Assembly (NCBI GenBank): GCA_024399015.1
Contig: JAKSIC010000001.1
Location: forward strand, 124,001 to 188,000
DNA: 64,000 nt
Reading direction: 5' to 3'
From: Fibrobacter sp.
Lineage (GTDB): Bacteria > Fibrobacterota > Fibrobacteria > Fibrobacterales > Fibrobacteraceae
Shown here: positions 43,416 through 52,652 of the stretch, one piece after another
Position numbering within the stretch: the first letter of the stretch is position 1
Layout of the letters: each line of letters starts with the position of its first letter
The notes under the pieces: model-generated
The model's database searches: none
What the model was told of the DNA's origin: nothing
Seen by the model: only the letters and a program-made list of their open reading frames with translations
Position numbers and translations under genes: made by a program

Positions 43416-44463
43416 CCTTGACATATTCCTCAAGGTATCTTGCAGCAGTCTTCTTGACATGGTAATTATCTAGAACGTGCTGGCAGGCCTTATTTATCAA
43501 GGCATCGTCGCGGCCATTCTTTACAAAGTCCGCAATTTTTCTTGCCAAATCCAAGGGGTTTTCGGATTGGAACGTATAACCCAAAAGCTGAGCAGAATTA
43601 TCCTTGGGTGTCATAATTTCCAGGGGGCCTTCGATATCACTGCTTAGCACCGGAACCTTGGCTACCATAGCCTCGGCAACGGTCAGGCCAAAGCCCTCGT
43701 AACGAGAAGGTTGGACAAACAGGTCGAAATTGCAGAGGTTTTCATACACCCAGTCGCGAGGTTTATTTCCTTCAAATACAACCACATCGTTCAAGCCCAG
43801 TTCTGCCGTCATTTTCTGCAAAAGATCCTTGTCGGAACCGTCTCCGATAAAGTGCATTTTAAAGTCTATTTCACACAAATTAGCGGTCTTGATTTCGGCC
43901 AAGGCCTTCAGGAGAATATCCTGGCCTTTTTGCTCCACGAAGAGTCTTGAAACCTGAACAAAGTGCAACTTGCCATCATCAAAAAGGTTGCTGCGGTTAG
44001 CATTAATTCGGTCGCAGGCGAGGCCGTTTTCTACCAAGATAGTTTCGTTGTGGCCACCCTGAGCCCATTCCTCTTGCACGGCCTTTGATATGGCATAACA
44101 GGCCTTGAAATATTTTGATTCCTCAAGGCTATTGGTGGTGTTGTGGATGGTTCGAACCTTCGGCCATCTTCCAGCGACAAATTTTGCCAAACCGTCATAA
44201 TGAACGTGGATTAAATCCGGGTTCTCCTTTCGGAGAAAATAGTTCAGTTTTAGGAGGGGCAGAGGGTTACGGCTTTTGCGCTGTCTTTTGCAAAAATGAA
44301 CCCTGATTCGGGAGTCCAATTTCTTTAGGATATTGGGATCCACCATGTCATTAACAACCACCAAAGCGATGTCATTCCCATCGATTTGTTCATTAATGAT
44401 ATCCACAAGCATATTCTCAATGCCGCCAGTGGACAAACCCCATAGAAGATGGACTATTTTCAT
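43390..44463 (-). CDS. Glycosyltransferase family 4
   Basis: 357 residues from the ATG at 44463 (MKIVHLLWGLSTGGIENM), which fits the standard GT4 N-terminus; 33 upstream codons in frame look non-coding. The GT-B C-terminal domain shows HFVQVSRLFVEQKGQDILL near 200 and the nucleotide-sugar motif SRYEGFGLTVAEAM near 280. It transfers a sugar from a nucleotide donor to a growing surface glycan on the cytoplasmic side. It marks the left edge of the glycan locus and overlaps the CotH gene at the 3' end by 26 bases. Donor and acceptor unknown. Confidence 0.9.
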   Translation of the reverse strand: MKIVHLLWGLSTGGIENMLVDIINEQIDGNDIALVVVNDMVDPNILKKLDSRIRVHFCKRQRKSRNPLPLLKLNYFLRKENPDLIHVHYDGLAKFVAGRWPKVRTIHNTTNSLEESKYFKACYAISKAVQEEWAQGGHNETILVENGLACDRINANRSNLFDDGKLHFVQVSRLFVEQKGQDILLKALAEIKTANLCEIDFKMHFIGDGSDKDLLQKMTAELGLNDVVVFEGNKPRDWVYENLCNFDLFVQPSRYEGFGLTVAEAMVAKVPVLSSDIEGPLEIMTPKDNSAQLLGYTFQSENPLDLARKIADFVKNGRDDALINKACQHVLDNYHVKKTAARYLEEYVKVTGSCQSN

Positions 44464-44545
44464 TGATTTCCCGTTTCGTTCCTTACCCTTAAAAATAGCT
44501 AAATTCCTATATTTAAAGGGAATAAAAACATCTTTTTTAGTGGTT

Positions 44546-45889
44546 ATGAAAAAAGTCATCACCTACGGCACATACGACCTTCTTCACCAGGGCCATATCA
44601 ACCTGCTCAAGCGCGCGAAAGCACTTGGGGATTACTTGATTGTAGGCGTCACCAACGACAACTTTGACCGCGATCGCGGCAAACTGAATGTACGCAACAA
44701 CGTCCTTGAAAGAGTAGAGGCAGTAAAGGCCACCGGCCTTGCCGACCAGGTCATCATCGAAGACTATGTAGGCCAGAAAATCGATGACGTCCAGAAATAC
44801 GACGTGGACATTTTCGCCATCGGCAGCGACTGGGAAGGCAAATTCGACTACTTGAGCGAATTCTGCGAAGTTGTATATCTCCCCCGCACCGAAGGCATCT
44901 CCTCCACCATGCTTCGAGCCGAAAGTCAGGACACCGTAAAGGTTGGCATTATCGGTTGCGGAAGAATCGCACATCGCTTCCCCTCCGAAGCAAACGTAGT
45001 GAACGGCGTGTCCATTACAGCAGCCTACGATCTCAATTTCAAGGCCGGACAGGATTTCGTTGAAAAGTTCAAAGACATTACTGTTTATTCCGACCTGCAG
45101 GAGTTCTACAAGAACGTAGATGCAGTCTACGTTGCAACGCCCCACCTGGCCCATTACGAAAACATAAAGACCTCTCTCCTGGCGGGTAAGCATGTTTTGT
45201 GCGAAACCCCCATGGTGTTAAAGTTCGACCAAGCCAAGGAACTTTACAAGCTGGCCGAAGAGCAGGGCGTGATCCTGATGGAAGCCAACAAGACCGCCCA
45301 TTGCCCCGCATTCAACCACCTGATGGTCATGATCAAGTCCGGCCTTATTGGCGAAGTGGTGGACATCGAGGCATCCCTGTCTCAGCTGTTGGACAAGGGT
45401 GGTCGAGAATTTGACCCTGAGCAGGCCGGCGGCGCCATGTTCGAGCAGGGTTCCTACCCGCTGCTGCCCATTCTCAAGCTCATGGGAATCAACTACGAGA
45501 ACATTGAACTTTTCTCCAGAATGGAAAACGGCGTAGACGTACATACCAAGGGTGTCATCAGATATCCTAAGGCGGTATGTTCTTTCAAGGTGGGCCTTGG
45601 CGTCAAGACCGAAGGCAACCTGGTCATCTCCGGAACAAAGGGCTACGCCTATGTGCCAGCCCCCTGGTGGAAGACCGACTACTTTGAACTGCGCTACGAA
45701 GACAGCAACGAGAACAAGAAGTTCTTCTACAAGTGGGACGGTTTCGGTCTCCGTTACGAGATCCAGGAATTCATCAGCTGCATTTACAACCATAGGTTCT
45801 CCTCCGCAAGACTCCGCCGCCGTGAAAGCATTTGCATGGCAGAGATTATGCAGAAGTTCAGCGAAAGAACCAATTTCTTCGAAATTTAA
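44546..45889 (+). CDS. Cytidylyltransferase - Gfo/Idh/MocA oxidoreductase fusion
   Basis: 447 residues from the ATG at 44546; in-frame codons further upstream overlap the glycosyltransferase gene. Residues 1-130 are a TagD-like nucleotidyltransferase with HQGH (14-17) and [11 protein letters not shown] near 115, close to the free-standing TagD at 46995. Residues about 138-447 are a Gfo/Idh/MocA dehydrogenase with [13 protein letters not shown] and the [11 protein letters not shown] segment. The N-terminus should activate a polyol or amino-alcohol phosphate with CTP; the C-terminus should oxidise or reduce a linked hydroxyl with NAD(P). The fusion implies one pathway. Next gene: a class V aminotransferase 13 bases on. 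Confidence 0.88.
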   Translation: MKKVITYGTYDLLHQGHINLLKRAKALGDYLIVGVTNDNFDRDRGKLNVRNNVLERVEAVKATGLADQVIIEDYVGQKIDDVQKYDVDIFAIGSDWEGKFDYLSEFCEVVYLPRTEGISSTMLRAESQDTVKVGIIGCGRIAHRFPSEANVVNGVSITAAYDLNFKAGQDFVEKFKDITVYSDLQEFYKNVDAVYVATPHLAHYENIKTSLLAGKHVLCETPMVLKFDQAKELYKLAEEQGVILMEANKTAHCPAFNHLMVMIKSGLIGEVVDIEASLSQLLDKGGREFDPEQAGGAMFEQGSYPLLPILKLMGINYENIELFSRMENGVDVHTKGVIRYPKAVCSFKVGLGVKTEGNLVISGTKGYAYVPAPWWKTDYFELRYEDSNENKKFFYKWDGFGLRYEIQEFISCIYNHRFSSARLRRRESICMAEIMQKFSERTNFFEI

Positions 45890-45902
45890 AGGAAGGCGAT
45901 TC

Positions 45903-46976
45903 ATGATTAACTTTACCGTAGGTCCGGTCCAGTCTAGCGACGCAGTTCGTGCCGTAGGGGCAGAACAGGTTCCGTACTTCCGTACCGCAGAATTCTCCCA
46001 GATTATGCTGGAGAACGAAGCCCTGGTAAAAAAGTTTGCAAAGGCCTCGGACGATTCCAAGGTTGTCTTCATTACAGGTTCCGGTTCCGCAGGCATGGAA
46101 ACCGCCATCATGAACACCTTGACCCCGAAGGACAAGGCTATCGTGGTAAACGGCGGAAGCTTCGGCCACCGTTTTGTTGAACTCTGCGAACTGCATGAGA
46201 TTCCCTTTACCGAAATCAAGCTTAGCGCAGGCAAGGCCCTCAAGGCAGAGCACCTGGCAGAATTCGAAGGCAAGGGTTACACCACCTTCATCGTGAACAA
46301 GCACGAGACCTCTACCGGTGTTCACTACGACATGGACCTGATCAGCGATTTCTGCAAGCGCAACAACTTGTTCCTGATCGTGGACTGCATCAGCACCTTC
46401 CTTGCCGACCCCTTCGATATGGCAAAGCTTGGCGCAGACATCATGATTACCGGATCCCAGAAGGCTCTGGCTTGCCCGCCGGGTATCTCTGTCATGGCTC
46501 TTTCTCCCAAGGCCCTGAAGCGCATTGAAGAAACCAAGTGCAAATGCCAGTACCTGGACTTGAAGCTCGCCCTGAAGAACGCCGAACGCGGCCAAACTCC
46601 GTGGACCCCCGCCGTGGGAATTCTCCGCCAGATTCACACCCGCCTAAAGGAAATTGACGCCAACGGTGGCGTTGAAGCCGAAATCGCACGTACTGCAGCC
46701 TTGGCCAACTATTTCCGCGAAAAAATCAAGGACCTGCCCTTTGAAATCGTTTCCGAATCCCTTTCTAACGCAGTGACTCCCCTTCACCCCACCACCGCTT
46801 CTGCCAACGACATCTTCTTGAAGATCAAGGACGAGTACGGCATGTGGGTATGCCCCAACGGCGGCGAAATGAAGGACACTATTTTCCGCGTGGGCCACAT
46901 CGGCGCACTGACTACCGCCGACTACGACAAGCTTATCGATGCCTTCAAGGATCTCCAGAAGAAAGGCATCATCTAA
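45903..46976 (+). CDS. Class V aminotransferase (PhnW/alanine-glyoxylate-like)
   Basis: 357 residues from the ATG at 45903 (GGAAGG upstream). Fold type I with [10 protein letters not shown] at the start, the phosphate-binding GSGSAGMET (59-67), D161 in VDCISTF and the PLP lysine K187 in [12 protein letters not shown]. The closest general relatives are alanine-glyoxylate and 2-aminoethylphosphonate transaminases. No PEP mutase or phosphonopyruvate decarboxylase is nearby, so a phosphonate route is not supported here. Its place between the cytidylyltransferase-oxidoreductase fusion and TagD suggests it aminates a ketone made by the oxidoreductase domain, giving an amino-polyol phosphate. That step is inference. 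Confidence 0.82.
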   Translation: MINFTVGPVQSSDAVRAVGAEQVPYFRTAEFSQIMLENEALVKKFAKASDDSKVVFITGSGSAGMETAIMNTLTPKDKAIVVNGGSFGHRFVELCELHEIPFTEIKLSAGKALKAEHLAEFEGKGYTTFIVNKHETSTGVHYDMDLISDFCKRNNLFLIVDCISTFLADPFDMAKLGADIMITGSQKALACPPGISVMALSPKALKRIEETKCKCQYLDLKLALKNAERGQTPWTPAVGILRQIHTRLKEIDANGGVEAEIARTAALANYFREKIKDLPFEIVSESLSNAVTPLHPTTASANDIFLKIKDEYGMWVCPNGGEMKDTIFRVGHIGALTTADYDKLIDAFKDLQKKGII

Positions 46977-46994
46977 TCGATTAAGGATTAAACA

Positions 46995-47387
46995 ATGAAA
47001 AGAGTTATCACCTACGGCACCTTCGACCTGCTCCACTACGGACACATTAACCTGCTCCGTCGCGCCAAGGCTTTGGGCGACTACCTGATTGTGGTCCTTT
47101 CCACGGACGAATTCAACTGGAACGCCAAGCAGAAGAAATGCTACTTCAGCTACGAAAAGCGCAAGCAGCTGCTGGAGGCAATCCGCTATGTGGACCTGGT
47201 CATTCCCGAAGAAAACTGGGAACAGAAAAAGACCGACGTTAAGGAATACCACGTAGACACCTTCGTCATGGGCGACGATTGGAAGGGCAAGTTCGATTTC
47301 TTGAAGGACCAGTGCGAAGTGGTCTATCTGGAACGCACTCCGGAAATCAGCACCACCCAGATTAAGAAGGACCTGGAAACCCGATGA
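46995..47387 (+). CDS. tagD: Glycerol-3-phosphate cytidylyltransferase
   Basis: 130 residues, a full-length single-domain TagD. The motifs are HYGH (14-17), [12 protein letters not shown] and [14 protein letters not shown]. It makes CDP-glycerol from CTP and glycerol-3-phosphate, the donor for glycerol-phosphate transfer in teichoic acids and some surface glycans. AAGGA precedes the ATG. The stop overlaps the first licD gene by four bases, which ties the CDP donor to the LicD transferases. It is paralogous to the N-terminus of the 44546 fusion protein, so two different CDP-linked donors may be made. Confidence 0.92.
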   Translation: MKRVITYGTFDLLHYGHINLLRRAKALGDYLIVVLSTDEFNWNAKQKKCYFSYEKRKQLLEAIRYVDLVIPEENWEQKKTDVKEYHVDTFVMGDDWKGKFDFLKDQCEVVYLERTPEISTTQIKKDLETR

Positions 47388-48367
47388 AAGCTCTCATCAA
47401 GAAAGTTCTTCCCAAGCCTGTAAAGGCAGCCATCAAGGCTGTCTACAAGAAGGTATTCAAGAACAAGCTGGAAGTGAATCGCCTTAACGGCGAAGTTGAA
47501 GCCCTGAAGTACCAGATTGACTACTTCAAGCATCACTTTGACATCAAGGACATGAAGCCCGCCACCGGTTACCTCCGCGACTATCAGCTTAAGGAACTGG
47601 AATTCACCCAGAAAATTCTGAAAATGCTGGAATCCTACGACATCTTCCCCTTCCTTGAAGGTGGCGCACTTCTGGGCGCACTCCGCCATGGCGGTTTTAT
47701 TCCTTGGGACGACGACATCGACGTTGGCGTCACCCGCAAGGATTTTAACAAGTTAATGGAAATCGCCAAGAAAGATTTTGTGTGGGTAGATTCCACCAAG
47801 AACACAGGCAACTACGCCAAGTTCTACGACGATTCCATTCGCGCAAATCCGGACAAGCTCGTTTTCATCAGAAGCCAGTTCTGCCTGCACCTCTATCAGG
47901 GCACTTGCCTTAGGGACGCCTTGAACCTGGAATTCTTCAGCAACGATTTCGTCAAGGAAAACGTTACCGAAGAACAGTACGTGGCCTACCGCCAGAAAGT
48001 CCATGATTTCATTCATGGCGACCATAGCTGGGACGAAGTCCTAGCATTCTACGACAAGGAACTGGAGAACAGCGAAATCTATTCTCTGGAGCCGACCTCC
48101 CGCATTACTCCGGGCCTCGGCAACTGGGTTCTTACAGAATACAAGTTCCACGGTTTTAGAAACTACGACGAACTATATCCGCTGAAGCCCATTCCCTTTG
48201 AAGGCACCACACTGCCCGGCCCCAACAAGGCCGACATCATGCTGGACAAGCAGTTTGGAAAGAACTGGGGTAACTACCCGAAGGACATTGGCATCCCCCA
48301 TTCCCTGCTGGACTTGAACGAATACCTGGAAACCATCGGTACTCCCATCGACTTTAAGGAATTCTAA
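47384..48367 (+). CDS. LicD-family phosphotransferase (first)
   Basis: 327 residues. A basic, helical N-terminus (about 1-65) precedes a LicD domain with [20 protein letters not shown] and then the metal-binding DDDIDVG near 105-112. LicD enzymes move phosphocholine, or in the related fukutin group ribitol- or glycerol-phosphate, from CDP donors to sugars. It overlaps tagD by four bases. With CDP-glycerol made next door, glycerol-phosphate transfer is the simplest idea. The N-terminal helix may hold it at the membrane. Confidence 0.9.
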   Translation: MKALIKKVLPKPVKAAIKAVYKKVFKNKLEVNRLNGEVEALKYQIDYFKHHFDIKDMKPATGYLRDYQLKELEFTQKILKMLESYDIFPFLEGGALLGALRHGGFIPWDDDIDVGVTRKDFNKLMEIAKKDFVWVDSTKNTGNYAKFYDDSIRANPDKLVFIRSQFCLHLYQGTCLRDALNLEFFSNDFVKENVTEEQYVAYRQKVHDFIHGDHSWDEVLAFYDKELENSEIYSLEPTSRITPGLGNWVLTEYKFHGFRNYDELYPLKPIPFEGTTLPGPNKADIMLDKQFGKNWGNYPKDIGIPHSLLDLNEYLETIGTPIDFKEF

Positions 48368-48388
48368 GTCTTACCGGGAACAAAAGTC

Positions 48389-49192
48389 ATGAAAGCCATT
48401 GACCTTGAAGAGATGAAGCAAATCCAAGTGGATATCCTGAAGGACGTCCACAGTTTTTGCCTAGCCAACGGAATTCGCTACACGCTTATTTTCGGATCTC
48501 TGCTTGGAGCCATTCGCCACAAGGGTTATATTCCCTGGGACGACGACATCGACATCGCTATGCCTCGCGAAGACTACGAAAAGTTCATTGCGGAATACAG
48601 CCACAAGGACTACCACGTATACGACTATCGAAAGGATGCCGACTATCACAATCCCTACGCAAAGATTGCCGACACCCGAACATTGCTCGAAGAAAACGTA
48701 TGCATGAAAAGCATTGGCATCAACGTGGATATTTTCCCCTTCGACTACATGTTCGATTCCAAGGAAGAATGTAGCGCCTTTATCGACGGTCTAAACAACA
48801 TCAAGAAAATTTTCAGGATCAAGTTGGTTAAGCCAGGGCGCAAGAATGTCTGGTGGAAGCGCATCATGATTCGTCTTGCAAAAGTCGCCATGTTGCCGTT
48901 CTCCATGAAGGGCCTGACGGAAAAAGAATACCAAAAGATCAACACCCTGACCAACAAGGACGCTGCTTTCGTAGCACTGCCCGTCGATCCGGAAATTGAT
49001 GCAGCCTACAGGTCCATCTATCCGAGGCGCATGTTCGAAAACTTTGTCAAGGTTCCTTTTGGCAACGAAGAATTTATGGTCACTGCAGATTATCACCAGT
49101 GGCTTACACAAATGTACGGCGACTACATGACTCCGCCCAAGGACGTCGACAGAACATCGCCTCACACATTAAGCAAAATTTATTGGATTTAA
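48389..49192 (+). CDS. LicD-family phosphotransferase (second)
   Basis: 267 residues. The LicD domain shows the motifs YTLIFGSLLGAIRHKGYIPW and then DDDIDIAMPRED near 40-60, followed by a basic central part (KPGRKNVWWKRIM) that may touch the membrane, and VPFGNEEFMVTADYHQWL, typical of LicD C-termini. GGGAAC precedes the ATG. It lies 21 bases after the first licD gene. Clearly distinct in sequence from the first copy, so the two probably differ in donor or acceptor. Confidence 0.92.
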   Translation: MKAIDLEEMKQIQVDILKDVHSFCLANGIRYTLIFGSLLGAIRHKGYIPWDDDIDIAMPREDYEKFIAEYSHKDYHVYDYRKDADYHNPYAKIADTRTLLEENVCMKSIGINVDIFPFDYMFDSKEECSAFIDGLNNIKKIFRIKLVKPGRKNVWWKRIMIRLAKVAMLPFSMKGLTEKEYQKINTLTNKDAAFVALPVDPEIDAAYRSIYPRRMFENFVKVPFGNEEFMVTADYHQWLTQMYGDYMTPPKDVDRTSPHTLSKIYWI

Positions 49193-49206
49193 TTTCAGGA
49201 ATTTTT

Positions 49207-49920
49207 ATGGGTATCGCACACAAGATCTATACTGCACTTGGCGGAAAAGAAGGTTCTTTTTTACAAAAGAAGTGGTCCGCCTATTGTATCAACAAGGACC
49301 TTAAAGCGAAGCAGAAACTCCTTCGTACCTATGGCGTAGAAGCTCTCCAGGAATTCAAGAGCGTCTGTCAGGAATTTGGCGTAGGCTATTGGCTTGAATT
49401 CGGCACCCTGCTGGGCGCCGTTCGTCACAAGTCCTTTATCCCCCACGACTTCGATCTCGATACCGGCATGATGGAAGCTGATTGCACCGAAGAATTCCGC
49501 GAGGCTCTGAAAGCCCACGGTTTTGTTCTGGACCACTCCTTCGATTATGTGAACGTAAAGACCGGCGAGCGCCGCACCTCTGAATATGCTTTCCACTACA
49601 AGGGACTCGCCTTTGACATTTTCCTTGGCATTCGCGAAGGCAACTTTAGAAAGGTGTATTGCTACGAAGTAGAAAAGGGCGACGTCGTTTCTTCTTCCCG
49701 TTCTTACAGCTTTGACTGCACCACACCGCTCTCTACCGTAACAATCAACGGTGTTGAACTCGGCGCCCCCACAGACCCGGTGCAGACATTGTCCTGGTAC
49801 TACGGAGAAAACTTCATGCACCCGGATCCCAACTGGACCAGCAGAAACGGCGGCAACCCCAAGGCAACCTACTACACCACTGACGAAGTAACTGGCGTTT
49901 TGGTTCGCCCCGAAATCTAA
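49207..49920 (+). CDS. LicD-like protein (third, divergent)
   Basis: 237 residues from the ATG at 49207 (AGGA upstream); a longer reading overlaps the previous gene in another frame. The LicD core is recognisable as YWLEFGTLLGAVRHKSFIP, then HDFDLDTG, where WDDDID of the other copies has become HDFDLD. The D-x-D-x-D spacing is kept, so metal binding may persist. It lacks the long C-terminal part of LicD2. It overlaps the flippase gene by one base. It is probably a third transferase with a different acceptor, or a specificity partner. Confidence 0.8.
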   Translation: MGIAHKIYTALGGKEGSFLQKKWSAYCINKDLKAKQKLLRTYGVEALQEFKSVCQEFGVGYWLEFGTLLGAVRHKSFIPHDFDLDTGMMEADCTEEFREALKAHGFVLDHSFDYVNVKTGERRTSEYAFHYKGLAFDIFLGIREGNFRKVYCYEVEKGDVVSSSRSYSFDCTTPLSTVTINGVELGAPTDPVQTLSWYYGENFMHPDPNWTSRNGGNPKATYYTTDEVTGVLVRPEI

Positions 49921-51362
49921 TGGCAGAAAAAAAGAACACACCTTTTTTGGCCGTTATCTGGAGCCTTCTCGAAAGGCTCTCAACACAAATTGTCAGCTTT
50001 TCCATCGGCATTGTTCTTGCACGTCTCCTGACACCTAACGAATACGGCATTGTCGGGCTTACCACCATATTCATTTCCCTGTCAGAAACGTTTGTGGACT
50101 CCGGTTTTGCCAACGGTCTTATTCGAAAGATCAATCGCACCGAAAAGGACTTGTCCACCGCCTTCTACTTTAACGTGGTGGTGGGTCTTGTCGCTTACGG
50201 AGTCCTGTGGGTGTGTTCTCCGCTTATTGCGAACTTCTTCAACGAGCCTTTGCTGATTCCCCTGGTGAAGATTGTTGGCCTGACCGTACTCCTGCAATCT
50301 CTTTGCATTGTTCAGACTGCAATTCTCACCTCTAATCTGAACATCAGGCTTCAAACCATCATCACCCTTTGCGGTCAAATTCCTGCGGGCCTCATTGCAA
50401 TTGCGCTGGCTTACAACGGCTGGGGCGTATACGCCTTGGCTTTACAGACCGTTATTGCAGCCGCCATCCGCACCATTATGCTGTGGGGCTTTGCCAAGTG
50501 GCGCCCCCACGAACGTTTCAGCAAGGAATCCTTCAAGTACCTCTTCGGTTTCGGTTCCAAGCTGTTGGGTGCAAATCTGATCGGCACCATCTTCAACGAG
50601 ATTTATTCCGTCATTATCGGAAAGCTTTTTACCAAGGCTGACCTGGGCTTTTTCACTAAGGCCAACGGCTTAAAGAACAACGTGAACTCCGTCAGTTCCG
50701 GCATTGTTCAAAAAGTCGCCTTGCCCGTTCTTTCCAAATACCAGGACGACCTTCCTACCCTGAGCATTCGCTTTAGAGAAGTCATGCGGCTCCTCATTAT
50801 GATTATCGCGCCCCTGTCTGCCTACCTGTGTTTCTCTGGCCGAGATATCATCATCTTCCTTTGGACTGACAAGTGGGAACCCGCCGTCATCTTCTTCCAG
50901 ATTCTTGTGGCAGGCGCCATGTGGAATCCCATCGGCAATTTAAGCTTGAGCCTGCTCCAGGTTGTCAACCGTACCGGCCTCATCCTAAAGCTGGAATTTC
51001 CAAAGAAGGCTTCCTACGTGGTCATCATTGCCATTGGCGTGCAGTTCGGTGTCATTGGACTTGCCGTAGCACAGTTCTTTATCAACCTGGTGGGCAACCT
51101 GATCAACCTACACCCCACAAAGAAAATTCTGAACTACAGCTATATGCAGCAGCTGTTCGATGTGGTCAAGTACATGGCCATAGCCTTCCCCCTGGCCTGG
51201 GTTACAAAGATGCCATTCCAGACAGAAATTCACCTGTTGAATTTGGGATTGGCCTTTGCGCTCTTCGTGCCCGTTTACTGCGGAGCCCTGTTTATCATCC
51301 GCGACGCCGTTGCCCTCAAATACTTCGGCAAGGTCACGGCAAAGTTCAAGCGTAAGGCTTAA
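49920..51362 (+). CDS. Wzx-like polysaccharide flippase (MOP superfamily)
   Basis: 480 residues with 12 to 14 membrane segments. The start VIWSLLERLSTQIVSFSIGI then VLARLLTPNEYGIVGL is the signature of the WzxC/polysaccharide-synthesis branch of the MOP superfamily. It flips lipid-linked repeat units across the inner membrane. It is the last gene of the plus-strand arm and begins one base before the end of licD3. It meets the convergent Wzy-like gene with a four-base overlap, so the two arms face each other with no terminator between them. Confidence 0.9.
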   Translation: MAEKKNTPFLAVIWSLLERLSTQIVSFSIGIVLARLLTPNEYGIVGLTTIFISLSETFVDSGFANGLIRKINRTEKDLSTAFYFNVVVGLVAYGVLWVCSPLIANFFNEPLLIPLVKIVGLTVLLQSLCIVQTAILTSNLNIRLQTIITLCGQIPAGLIAIALAYNGWGVYALALQTVIAAAIRTIMLWGFAKWRPHERFSKESFKYLFGFGSKLLGANLIGTIFNEIYSVIIGKLFTKADLGFFTKANGLKNNVNSVSSGIVQKVALPVLSKYQDDLPTLSIRFREVMRLLIMIIAPLSAYLCFSGRDIIIFLWTDKWEPAVIFFQILVAGAMWNPIGNLSLSLLQVVNRTGLILKLEFPKKASYVVIIAIGVQFGVIGLAVAQFFINLVGNLINLHPTKKILNYSYMQQLFDVVKYMAIAFPLAWVTKMPFQTEIHLLNLGLAFALFVPVYCGALFIIRDAVALKYFGKVTAKFKRKA

Positions 51363-52651
51363 TTCGTTTTTGCCAAAGATTTATCCGAAGCTTCTTCGGA
51401 TTTTTCTTCTTCCAGCTTTTCTGCTTCCCGTTCCTCGTCTTCCCACTGATAATTTTTTATGAGGATCATACAGAGGATAAAGAAGAAATTCAATTCAAGG
51501 CCAAGGAAGGTCGACATGGTGTAACCGAGGATTACTGCCAAAGGCAGGAACTTGCCATCCTTACGGTACCTGGTCAAGTTTTTGTACATAGAAACAATGC
51601 AAACAATGTAGGCGATAGCTCCAAGGATACCAAAGTCCACCAGCACCTGCAACCAGATACTTTCTGCGCCAAGAAGGTCCTTGTCCACAGCCTTCACAAA
51701 GGTCCAGGTATAGGCATAGCCGTTGCCCCAGATAGGAGAATTCAAGAAGAAAGGCACAATCACGGCAAACTGCATCAAGCGCATGTCCAGACTACTGCCC
51801 GTAACCGCCGTATCGGAATGAACAAAGGAATCCACTAGGGTCATAACCCAGGCGCCCCCCCAAAAGATTGCTCCACCCACAAGGGCTATTTTCAGAAGAA
51901 CAAAACTACCGCTCTTAAAAATAGTGCGAAGAACCGGGAACATAATCACAATGGCGGCCAAAAACACCGAGCGTGCGCCAGAAAGCCAGGGCAGAGCAAA
52001 GCAAAGGATAATCAGACAGAACATCAAGAAATCCTTTTGCACCAGGGTCTTGTACTTTTCGTACAAAACATAGGCAAAGGCCGACATGGCAAGACCCATG
52101 GACATGGGCGTGCAGAAAATACTCTGGAGACGCTTAAAGCCGAAACGAACTTCGGTGTAATTAATAACATTCTCATTTACCAGATACTTCATCTGGAGAT
52201 TTTCAATAATAATGTTCTGGTCCAATGCCAGTTCTACCAAAGCATAAATTGCGCAGAAGCTAAAGAAGGCAATAAAGCCGCCCAGAAGCCACTTTACATC
52301 TTTTTTTGTATCAAGGACACACCATACGATAAAAGGATAGACATAGATGGTGTTGAAAACGAAAATCGTACTGGGCCAATGAGCTTCAGCCAAAACGTTG
52401 GTAACGCAGTAGCTTATAAGAACACAAATACTAGGCACTAAGAACGGATAAGTTTTTAGCTTGGATATAAAATTTGTCTTAAAGGGCAAAAGTGCCGTCA
52501 ATCCAATGCAACAAACATCAAAGACAGAGAATACCTGGCCATCCATCACCGGGAACTCCACCAGGAACAAGCCCAGGGGAGCAAGCAACAGCACCGCAAT
52601 GCGGTACTTGAACAAGGCGAAAACAAAATATGCTACAATGGCGGTCTGCAT
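51359..52651 (-). CDS. Wzy/WaaL-like O-antigen polymerase or ligase
   Basis: 430 residues with ten to twelve membrane segments (IAVLLLAPLGLFLVEFPV at the start) and a large loop before the last helices, typical of the Wzy/O-antigen ligase superfamily. The C-terminus is a charged, Glu/Lys-rich tail (about 400-430). It would polymerise flipped repeat units or attach glycan to a lipid. It is the last gene of the minus-strand arm, one base after the GT2 gene. Polymerase and ligase cannot be told apart from sequence here. Confidence 0.8.
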   Translation of the reverse strand: MQTAIVAYFVFALFKYRIAVLLLAPLGLFLVEFPVMDGQVFSVFDVCCIGLTALLPFKTNFISKLKTYPFLVPSICVLISYCVTNVLAEAHWPSTIFVFNTIYVYPFIVWCVLDTKKDVKWLLGGFIAFFSFCAIYALVELALDQNIIIENLQMKYLVNENVINYTEVRFGFKRLQSIFCTPMSMGLAMSAFAYVLYEKYKTLVQKDFLMFCLIILCFALPWLSGARSVFLAAIVIMFPVLRTIFKSGSFVLLKIALVGGAIFWGGAWVMTLVDSFVHSDTAVTGSSLDMRLMQFAVIVPFFLNSPIWGNGYAYTWTFVKAVDKDLLGAESIWLQVLVDFGILGAIAYIVCIVSMYKNLTRYRKDGKFLPLAVILGYTMSTFLGLELNFFFILCMILIKNYQWEDEEREAEKLEEEKSEEASDKSLAKTN

Positions 52652-52652
52652 T

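Noticed and set aside
45903-46976. Aminotransferase as part of a 2-aminoethylphosphonate pathway
   Set aside because: No PEP mutase or phosphonopyruvate decarboxylase is found in the window, so only the enzyme class is reported.
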